From CAZMJG01 sp964576365 (GTDB lineage Bacteria > Patescibacteriota > Microgenomatia > UBA1406 > GWC2-37-13): DNA of 26,727 bases. The notes beneath the pieces were generated by a model. It had not been told where the DNA came from. It saw only the letters and a list, made by a program, of their open reading frames with translations, and did no database searches. Positions within the stretch are counted from its first letter, which is position 1. Each line of letters begins with the position of its first letter. The translations under genes were made by a program, and so were the position numbers. The stretch spans positions 1 to 26,727 of the forward strand of contig CAZNUT010000015.1 in NCBI GenBank assembly GCA_964576365.1, in the 5' to 3' direction. Of the stretch, positions 21,212-26,727 are shown piece after piece.

Positions 21212-21439
21212 CTACCCTTCTTGCGAGCTGCGGGAAGGAGCGTTTGGCCCTCGTTGTCCTGAGCGCAATCTGTTCGGATCATAGAAGTTGTGCATGTTTT
21301 TAAACTGCCCATCCACAAACTTCATATTGAGCTGATCAGCAAAGAGCTCAAACTGCCCGAATTGGTCAGTTCCAATTCCTGGCAACTGGCGAGTTGCAGT
21401 CTCCCAGAATGCAACGTCTCCACAATGACGCTTAGTCAT
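21212..21439 (-). CDS. Small orphan protein
   Basis: 75 residues from the ATG at 21437-21439; unknown family. An AGAAGG Shine-Dalgarno-like run lies about 8 bases before this ATG, which decides against an upstream TTG at 21508. The protein is polar with several aromatic residues (GQFELFADQLNMKFVDGQFKN) and ends in a Ser/Arg/Gly/Pro-rich tail. No TM segment. Its base composition is visibly richer in G+C than neighbouring genes. It may be a real small gene of foreign origin; evidence is limited to the start signal and open frame. Confidence 0.5.
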   Translation of the reverse strand: MTKRHCGDVAFWETATRQLPGIGTDQFGQFELFADQLNMKFVDGQFKNMHNFYDPNRLRSGQRGPNAPSRSSQEG

Positions 21440-21817
21440 CTTCGGCCTTCTTTCGCCTGAAATCAAATATGCAAAAATGCAATCATCAATATAAGCGCTT
21501 TCTACCAAAGCGAGTGTTTATTGAATCTGTTCAAAGGCGCTAACTCTTACTAAGAGCGTCTCAGTTTGTCAATAAACCCTGCATATGTGAGTGGCGACAT
21601 GTGTTGATAGTGCACTCGACACACATTTGACCTGATAGTGGTAATTCATGGCGTCCACTATCTGAATACTTGTTTGGCATATCGAAAACGATCCGATATA
21701 TCAAACACCCGATTGGTTAAAGTGCTTCGTTGAGGAAATGAAGCAAATGTGGCACGGCTATTGTGTCTCTATACCTCTTTCCATCAAAGAAACAGAAATA
21801 ATATAACAGGATATCGT
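21440..21817. other. Gene-poor region with several inverted repeats
   Basis: No coding region is supported here. Visible structures are TTTATTGA...TCAATAAA arms (21519-21576) enclosing a CTCTT/AAGAG hairpin, and the perfect 8-bp pair GATAGTGG (21635-21642) and CCACTATC (21656-21663) with a 13-base loop. There is also an ATATCG/CGATAT pair near 21680-21700. They could be protein-binding sites or leader hairpins of the flanking divergent genes. Confidence 0.5.
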
Positions 21818-21832
21818 GTCAATAAGATTGAC
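21818..21832. promoter_or_regulatory. Distal operator-like palindrome
   Basis: GTCAATAAGATTGAC: perfect 6-bp arms GTCAAT/ATTGAC with a 3-base centre. The same arms recur 56 bases downstream at 21874. It lies upstream of an HTH-containing gene, so autoregulation is plausible. Confidence 0.65.
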
Positions 21833-21873
21833 AGATCAGGCTCAAATGCGTGAAGTATAAACAAAATGTATTC

Positions 21874-21888
21874 GTCAATAAAATTGAC
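21874..21888. promoter_or_regulatory. Proximal operator-like palindrome
   Basis: GTCAATAAAATTGAC, identical arms to the site at 21818 and the same 3-base spacing. It ends 12 bases before the TATAAT at 21901, a position where a bound protein would cover the promoter. Confidence 0.7.
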
Positions 21889-21900
21889 TCAATACCAGGA

Positions 21901-21906
21901 TATAAT
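21901..21906 (+). promoter_or_regulatory. -10 box of the HTH-membrane protein gene, leaderless spacing
   Basis: A perfect TATAAT ends 7 bases before the ATG at 21914. The TTGACT at 21884 is only 11 bases away, too close for a normal -35. Confidence 0.65.
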
Positions 21907-21913
21907 ATACGCG

Positions 21914-23092
21914 ATGTCATATAGCCACAATTCACAGACATTCACCGAGGTATTTCAACGCTATCGACTACGCTCAGAGATCGAGCGCCTAGCCGACCTC
22001 TGTGACTTCATGAGAGAGGAGGGTATGGCTTACGATGTATCGCTCTATACACGGTGGAAAAATGGCGACCGCCTGCCAGATCGTCGCGCCACACTTGCAC
22101 TCATCAACATCTTTGCCAAACGTGGAGGCATCTTCAGTGTAGACCAGGCAAATGAACTTTTGAGATCAGCCGGTCATGAAGAACTATCAGAGGGAGAGAT
22201 AAAAACGATCCATAAAAAAGTATTGAATAAACACCCATATAGGTCTCAAAGTGCAAATCAGATTGCAAAAACTGAGCTAAAAAATGACATAGAATGGTCT
22301 GAATGGATTTACCATCTCATTACAACCCGAGGCGACATCGCACTGATTACATACAACTTCCTTCTCTTTACCGCCTACTGGATCGTCGTATGGATCAAAC
22401 AATCAAAAGAATTGGATCATTTTCTCACTCTCTACTTTATAGTAGCGATTATTGGGGGCATATTTACTCTACAGATTGGAAGAAAATTGTCGAAGCAAGA
22501 TAAATATTTAGGCCGAAGCATGTATATGTTTTCTGCAGGGCTCATCGCTCAGGCATTTGGACAAATTGTTTATTTTGCATACATAGTACTTACTGCATGG
22601 TCTATTCCCTATCCTTCTACAGGAGATTTAGGCTTCTTTGGTAGTATGTTTTTTTACTTACTCGGCATCTACTACCTTGGTCGTTCATTTGAAATCAAAA
22701 TCTCAATACATGCTCTTTTTAAGAAAAAAATTATTCTTTTCTTTCCACTAACAATACTTATAATTTCGTATTGGTTTTTATTACAAAACTATACATTTTC
22801 CAGCTATAAAGTCTTAAAAATAATATTAGATTTTGGATACCCACTCATTGAATACTTATATATCTCATTAGCACTATATATTCTTGCCATGACTAAAAAT
22901 ATTCTTGGCAGAATGAAGTTGAAAATTCAGCTTCTTACCATTGCTCTGATATTACAATATGTCGCAGACTACATGTTTGTCTATCAAACAGAATACAATA
23001 TGTGGAGTGTTATGGGATTTAATGACTATGTATATTTGTTATCTTATACGACAACCAGCATAGGGTTAACTCTCTTTAAAGAAGAGACTTAA
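21914..23092 (+). CDS. XRE-like HTH domain fused to a multi-pass membrane domain
   Basis: 392 residues. Residues about 10-90 read as an XRE/Cro-type DNA-binding domain: the segment YTRWKNGDRLPDRRATLALINIF matches the recognition-helix-to-end pattern (SRWExGxRxP...LLxLA). After a polar linker, about eight TM helices follow from residue 140 on. Motifs in the membrane part are PYPSTGDLGFFG, LDFGYPLIEYLYISLAL and QYVADYMFVYQ; all three recur in the protein at 23481. The ATG at 21914 is chosen because the extra 16 codons upstream would encode the operator palindrome and the -10 box. A membrane-held regulator that represses its own promoter in response to a lipid or membrane signal is plausible (inference). 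Confidence 0.8.
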   Translation: MSYSHNSQTFTEVFQRYRLRSEIERLADLCDFMREEGMAYDVSLYTRWKNGDRLPDRRATLALINIFAKRGGIFSVDQANELLRSAGHEELSEGEIKTIHKKVLNKHPYRSQSANQIAKTELKNDIEWSEWIYHLITTRGDIALITYNFLLFTAYWIVVWIKQSKELDHFLTLYFIVAIIGGIFTLQIGRKLSKQDKYLGRSMYMFSAGLIAQAFGQIVYFAYIVLTAWSIPYPSTGDLGFFGSMFFYLLGIYYLGRSFEIKISIHALFKKKIILFFPLTILIISYWFLLQNYTFSSYKVLKIILDFGYPLIEYLYISLALYILAMTKNILGRMKLKIQLLTIALILQYVADYMFVYQTEYNMWSVMGFNDYVYLLSYTTTSIGLTLFKEET

Positions 23093-23105
23093 CATCGACA
23101 TGCCA

Positions 23106-23381
23106 TTACTGAAGTATTTCAGGTAGTATTTTGGAGTCAACGCTGGGTTGAATTTCACGAATCGCATCCTTACAAACCTCTATTGATGCTTGACCAAAAA
23201 AATACTCATATTTTTTTACTAGATTAGTTATCACTTGTTTGAAATCACCTTCAATCTTTACATTAGATTCATCTATAACTTTCAATCCTTGCACCTGCCT
23301 CGCTTGATCAATAGCAATAGGACCTATGATGCTTGCCTGAGCTTGGATGATCGCCAACGCTGTCCGTGCGTAGATGTTCAT
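23106..23381 (-). CDS. Small orphan protein
   Basis: 91 residues, no named family that I can assign. The N-terminal half (TALAIIQAQASIIGPIAIDQARQVQGL) is a mildly hydrophobic helical stretch, too polar for a clear TM helix. The second half has a short strand-like segment (VKIEGDF) and a helix with VITNLVKKYEYFFGQASIEVCKDAI. It looks like a compact soluble alpha/beta protein. It ends 13 bases from the end of the convergent HTH-membrane gene, with no terminator visible between them. The ATG at 23381 is the first in frame; an AAGAAGG run lies about 16 bases upstream. Confidence 0.68.
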   Translation of the reverse strand: MNIYARTALAIIQAQASIIGPIAIDQARQVQGLKVIDESNVKIEGDFKQVITNLVKKYEYFFGQASIEVCKDAIREIQPSVDSKILPEILQ

Positions 23382-23480
23382 AGTATTTTTGCCTAACCTT
23401 CTTATAATTCGTCTTATTGATGATTTATGTTGTTTGTCTCATTACTTGTTTTGACCACTTGTCGACACATCTTGACTAAA

Positions 23481-24317
23481 TTAGCCTTTTTCAAAAGTCA
23501 TTTTGCTGTTGTTTCGCAAACTTTCATACAATGCTCCTAGTTGTAATAGTCCAAGAGTCATAACAAAATAAGCAATAAAATATAAATAGTCCCCATACCC
23601 TCCATTTACCCATGTACCTCGGCTACTTTGGAACAAAAAATTATAATCAGCGATATATTGAGCAACAAAGGCTAAAACAATAATAAATATTTTCTTTTTC
23701 ATAACCCCTCCCAGTATGCCGTGAGTTAATGTGTAAGTTAAAAGGGCTAAGGAAATATATGTTGCTTGTCCCAATGGGTAGCCAAAATCCAAAAAAACTT
23801 TTAATTTATTTGTCCAATCAACCTCAAGTGAGCGTAAGAAAAACCAATATGAAATAGTTAAAAGCAGAGCAGGAATAGTGATCGCTTGCAACTTACTGCT
23901 AATTTTTTTTAGAGAAAATCTAATATTTGATGCCTCTCCTAACAGAATAACCCCCATTGCATACAAGGGTATATTGCCAAAAAAACCAATATCTGCAACT
24001 GAAGGGTATGGAACTTGAACTTTAAGAATGATGTTGTAATAGCTAAATACTATCTGTCCAAACTCCTGAAATAAGAGACCTGAAGCAAGCAAAAGTACCG
24101 CTTTACCCATCAAGCTTTTTACTCCTCCCCACTTAAGAGCTATTGATATGCCAGATATACCTCCCCATAAAGCCATAATGCCATACAAGGCTCCAAATGC
24201 ATAATGCGAAGCAGACTCAGGATCTGTAAAAAAGTCCAAAATAATCCACCATAAAGTGAATACTATGAAGCATATTACCGTAGCGCTCACTTGCCATTTA
24301 TGATTTAGTGTGAACAT
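23481..24317 (-). CDS. Multi-pass membrane protein, paralogue of the HTH protein's membrane part
   Basis: 278 residues with about eight TM helices and almost no soluble domain. It aligns by eye with the C-terminal part of the protein at 21914: PYPSVADIGFFG, ISYWFFL, LDFGYPLGQATYISLALL and QYIADYNFLFQ correspond to the same motifs in the same order and spacing. The invariant Asp in PYPSxxD and ADY could bind a ligand or ion inside the membrane. It lacks the HTH domain. The gene is separated by about 80 bases from the one upstream; a TTGACA and a TATACT occur there but only 13 bases apart. Function unknown; it may share a signal or a complex with the HTH protein. Confidence 0.8.
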   Translation of the reverse strand: MFTLNHKWQVSATVICFIVFTLWWIILDFFTDPESASHYAFGALYGIMALWGGISGISIALKWGGVKSLMGKAVLLLASGLLFQEFGQIVFSYYNIILKVQVPYPSVADIGFFGNIPLYAMGVILLGEASNIRFSLKKISSKLQAITIPALLLTISYWFFLRSLEVDWTNKLKVFLDFGYPLGQATYISLALLTYTLTHGILGGVMKKKIFIIVLAFVAQYIADYNFLFQSSRGTWVNGGYGDYLYFIAYFVMTLGLLQLGALYESLRNNSKMTFEKG

Positions 24318-24395
24318 CGGATGATAATCAGTATAACAAAAATCTATCTGTCAACCAGCATATATAATAATCTTTAAGCTAGATCTATATATGTA

Positions 24396-25304
24396 TTACT
24401 TATAATGTATCTTATATTTTTTTGCGAAAGTATATGGACACCAAGATTGTTTTGATTTTCGCAAACCTTCAATACCCAAATCTTGCTCGGTATTCAAATA
24501 CATACAACCATTCTTTTCTAACATTTTTGCAGTTTCGTATTTTAAATATTGATAACTTCCAATGAACGTTGTGTTACATTTTTCAAAATGGAGGATGGCA
24601 TATTCTCGATTTACGATCTCTGTAATTGAAAAACCAATCAAGTCGCCTTTATATCTTATACCCAACACATTGATGTGATCATTCTGATTTAGCAAAAAAA
24701 ATCTTTTTATGGCCTTCAATTCTACAACAATATCTTCATAAGATTTATTACTCTCGGTTTGCCAATCCATAAATAGCTTCAACATCTCTTCGCGAGCACT
24801 CTCATGATCAATTCTTAACATCTCAACTTGTGCCTCTGGATATTGCCTCAAAAATCTGTTTACAAAATTCCTCTTTCCTCTCAGCCGCTTACCTGATAAT
24901 GTAGACAAGGCAGAAATTTGATAAATATAATCGTAATTATTGATATCATCTACTACTGAAAACAGCTTTCGTGAACCATTTAACTGATTGACAACTACTT
25001 CTGGAATAAGAGCCAGCTCGTGGGGAATTTGATTGCTAGACGAATAGTCCAGCAATACATCTAGTGTTTCTTTGACACTATTTGTTCCAATAAATGTGTA
25101 AAACGGATCTTGCGTGATATAGTCATGAAACTTGATAACTAAATTTTTATTTAGCACGCTTATTTCAGCCTCGTCGTTCACGTTATAACTCCACAAACTT
25201 GCAAAATTAAAATCAGAATAAGGAGGAAATTGGCTAGTAATTACTTCGATATCTTCTCTGTCACTCAGCTCAAGCTTCTTAAATTGTGGAAAAATGGGCA
25301 ACAT
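24396..25304 (-). CDS. DUF2156 / LPG-synthase C-terminal-like acyltransferase
   Basis: 302 residues of the soluble two-GNAT-domain type found at the end of MprF-like phosphatidylglycerol lysyltransferases. Hallmarks are the N-terminal SDFNFASLWSYN, the central KRLRGKRNFVNRFLR, and the C-terminal YLNTEQDLGIEGLRKSKQSW. There is no flippase-type membrane domain attached. The family transfers aminoacyl groups from aminoacyl-tRNA to lipids or small acceptors; the substrate here is unknown. It starts 6 bases after the EamA transporter stop, so the two are co-transcribed, and a synthase-plus-exporter pair is possible (inference). Confidence 0.85.
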   Translation of the reverse strand: MLPIFPQFKKLELSDREDIEVITSQFPPYSDFNFASLWSYNVNDEAEISVLNKNLVIKFHDYITQDPFYTFIGTNSVKETLDVLLDYSSSNQIPHELALIPEVVVNQLNGSRKLFSVVDDINNYDYIYQISALSTLSGKRLRGKRNFVNRFLRQYPEAQVEMLRIDHESAREEMLKLFMDWQTESNKSYEDIVVELKAIKRFFLLNQNDHINVLGIRYKGDLIGFSITEIVNREYAILHFEKCNTTFIGSYQYLKYETAKMLEKNGCMYLNTEQDLGIEGLRKSKQSWCPYTFAKKYKIHYK

Positions 25305-25310
25305 AATATA

Positions 25311-26210
25311 TTAGTAAATTAACAAAATGCCTATAAACAATATTGATGTGAAAACAAATTTTTTGGTTAAACTCAAACTATCCATATCTTCTCTAAATAC
25401 TTTTGGCGCCAACTGGGTAAGAATATACCCATAAATCAACCCGAAAAATACTTGCGTGTTCCCAAGCACTCCAACAATAGCGGCAGGTCCTAAAGAATAA
25501 GCAAAATAAGTGAACGATTTAGCGCAGACATACACAATCTCATTTCCCATCAACACTCCCAATGTACTTTTATCAATAGTTTTAATATTGGCCAAAAATG
25601 CTTTCCTCATACTTGAGACAAAAATAAAAAGAATTGTTGCCCCAAGACTCAAACCAAAGCTTTCATACACGAGGACTGTTTGTATATCGTTTACGCTGGT
25701 CGCAAACTTCATTAATACTCCGGATAAAGCCCAAAGAAGATCGCTTCCTAATATTAAAAAAAATGCTTGTGATAGAGTAAATCCTTGCTTTGCCCGTTTA
25801 TAAGAAAGACAAATAGAAGCACCCAATACTAATACGAATCCTGCCAACTGTTCACCACTTATCTCTTCATGTAAAAAGAGGTATGAAAGAATGAGTACAA
25901 ATACAGGAGTCATCTGAAAAAGAACAATAACCGCGCTTGTCTCCTCTTCAGCAAGAGCTCTTACATATAGCATCAATGAGCCAAATGTTAAAACCCCGGT
26001 CAGCAATATAATACTTAAATCAAAAAAAGGCAAAGTTGGTCGACCAAAAATAAAATAAAAAATAAATGCGGTAATAAAAGCCATGAGACCCGTATATAGA
26101 GGAAGAATATTGTAGTCAGAAAAACGACGTGACAACAAATACTTGTCAATAAAATTATTGACTGCGTATATCGCAGGAGCTATAAAAGCAAATATGAGCC
26201 ATGTTTGCAT
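25311..26210 (-). CDS. EamA/DMT-superfamily transporter
   Basis: 299 residues with ten predicted TM helices in two similar halves, as in the EamA family. The first half has NNFIDKYLLSRR after helix 1 and LYVRALAEEETSAVIVLFQMTPVF in helices 3-4; the second half has the matching FTYFAYSLGPAAIVGVLGNTQVFFGLIYGY. Such proteins export metabolites or amino acids or act in lipid-linked substrate flipping. It is the gene between a small orphan and the DUF2156 acyltransferase, all on the minus strand and closely packed. ATG at 26210, with TAATAT four bases before it. Confidence 0.9.
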   Translation of the reverse strand: MQTWLIFAFIAPAIYAVNNFIDKYLLSRRFSDYNILPLYTGLMAFITAFIFYFIFGRPTLPFFDLSIILLTGVLTFGSLMLYVRALAEEETSAVIVLFQMTPVFVLILSYLFLHEEISGEQLAGFVLVLGASICLSYKRAKQGFTLSQAFFLILGSDLLWALSGVLMKFATSVNDIQTVLVYESFGLSLGATILFIFVSSMRKAFLANIKTIDKSTLGVLMGNEIVYVCAKSFTYFAYSLGPAAIVGVLGNTQVFFGLIYGYILTQLAPKVFREDMDSLSLTKKFVFTSILFIGILLIY

Positions 26211-26238
26211 GGATATATTAAATATTAGTGTGCGTTAT

Positions 26239-26454
26239 TTATTGACCTTCTACCCGCGTCACGGGATCAAACTGCGTTAAAAATTCTCTTGTTTGTTGAG
26301 CCGCCTTGATAAAAAAATCGGCCAGATATCGAAGGTCGTCAATCGCGCCTTCACCGACATTAAAAGGACTGTTTGGCACAACCTTATTATTCTGCAAGGA
26401 TTTAAACTCATTTGGGACTTGATTTTGTGGCAACTGACATGGCTCAAATTTCAT
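26239..26454 (-). CDS. Small orphan protein downstream of the SpeD homologue
   Basis: 71 residues from the ATG at 26452-26454, which lies 4 bases after the SpeD stop; an earlier in-frame codon at 26475 would overlap speD and is less likely. The first half is Asn/Gln/Pro-rich (PCQLPQNQVPNEF), the second half a helix (GAIDDLRYLADFFIKAAQQTREFLTQF). No TM segment or known family. Its position suggests it is co-translated with SpeD and perhaps a partner. Confidence 0.62.
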   Translation of the reverse strand: MKFEPCQLPQNQVPNEFKSLQNNKVVPNSPFNVGEGAIDDLRYLADFFIKAAQQTREFLTQFDPVTRVEGQ

Positions 26455-26458
26455 ATAT

Positions 26459-26727
26459 TTAGTAAATATTCTCAACTGGATACTTCATCCCTCGCTCGAT
26501 TTTTAATACATTTTCATCTTGCGACTCAAATACTTCTTTGAGATATTCCACAATACCCACTGACGAAAACTCTTTGCATGAATACAAATCGATCGTGACA
26601 AAACCACGACGGGTAAAAGTATGTAGACTGATGTGCGATTCTTGAATCATTACGAAGGCGCTGACACCACCTGGATCTTTGCCACCCAATGCTTCATTGC
26701 TATCTGCATTGATGACGACTGGCTCAT
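26459..26727 (-). CDS. speD: S-adenosylmethionine decarboxylase (SpeD) family protein, 5' end outside window
   Basis: About 89 residues of the C-terminal part are in the window; the gene runs off the right edge. The autocatalytic motif ESHIS is present (Ser becomes the pyruvoyl group), with the catalytic His in SLHTF and the Cys in DLYSCKE. These match the short bacterial class of SpeD (about 120-140 residues). The segment EALGGKDPGGVSAFVMI before the cleavage site corresponds to the substrate-side strand. The usual HTWPE is HTFTR here. The family makes decarboxylated SAM for spermidine synthesis, but some members are reported to decarboxylate arginine or ornithine instead, so the substrate is open. 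No speE-like gene is seen. Confidence 0.85.
   Translation of the reverse strand, partial: EPVVINADSNEALGGKDPGGVSAFVMIQESHISLHTFTRRGFVTIDLYSCKEFSSVGIVEYLKEVFESQDENVLKIERGMKYPVENIY

Noticed and set aside
21884..21906. TTGACT and TATAAT as a normal sigma-70 promoter
   Set aside because: The spacer is only 11 bases. The TTGACT is mostly part of the operator palindrome.
26145..26162. GTCAATAAAATTATTGAC palindrome similar to the operators at 21818 and 21874
   Set aside because: It lies inside the EamA coding region and encodes part of the conserved NNFIDKY segment. The arm spacing differs from the two operators, so it is probably coincidence.

Overview
The window looks like a chromosomal segment of an uncultivated Candidate Phyla Radiation (Patescibacteria) bacterium, probably a metagenome-assembled scaffold because it carries a run of exactly 100 Ns. 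The reasons are the AT-rich composition with the standard genetic code, a minimal type IV pilus locus, a stand-alone VirD4/TraG-like ATPase of the kind common in these bacteria, many small orphan proteins, and palindromic or AT-rich repeats between genes. This placement is inference; no rRNA gene is present to confirm it.

Layout. (1) 1-3040: archaeal-type PEP carboxylase, tRNA-Pro(GGG), a PIG-L deacetylase, a startless ORF remnant, a broken tRNA 3' end carrying a palindromic insert, and tRNA-Ala(GGC). (2) 3084-12099, minus strand: the type IV pilus locus. Read in transcription order it runs Hpt protein, receiver-only response regulator, PilB ATPase, PilC platform, then minor pilins in the order of GspH, I, J, K. 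The 'I' position is a 688-residue pilin with a propeller-like body. A PilM-like/LytR_C membrane protein and a TPR-like membrane protein follow. (3) 12306-16820, plus strand: a major-type pilin with a clear promoter and terminator, a second response regulator, the TraG-like ATPase, an FNR-family flavoprotein and a small orphan. (4) 16922-20294, minus strand: tandem homologous orphan ORFs, a soluble GAF histidine kinase, a third response regulator and a large GspK/PilX-like pilin. Signalling and pilus genes are therefore interleaved twice. (5) 20324-21439, minus strand: two small paralogues (one cut by the assembly gap), a compact multi-branched candidate RNA and a small orphan. (6) 21440-24317: a 470-base gene-poor region with two identical-arm palindromes in front of an HTH-plus-multi-TM protein, a small orphan, and a paralogue of the TM part without HTH. 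(7) 24396-26727, minus strand: a SpeD homologue cut by the window end, a small orphan, an EamA transporter and a DUF2156/LPG-synthase-like acyltransferase, closely packed.

How the parts may work together: the Hpt protein, three lone receivers and the kinase could form a phosphorelay that controls pilus assembly or motility (inference from gene order). The most unusual items are the propeller pilin in the GspI slot, the HTH-membrane protein with palindromic operators, the candidate four-way-junction RNA, the mosaic small paralogues, and a recurring TATAAT box 6-8 bases before start codons that points to leaderless transcription.
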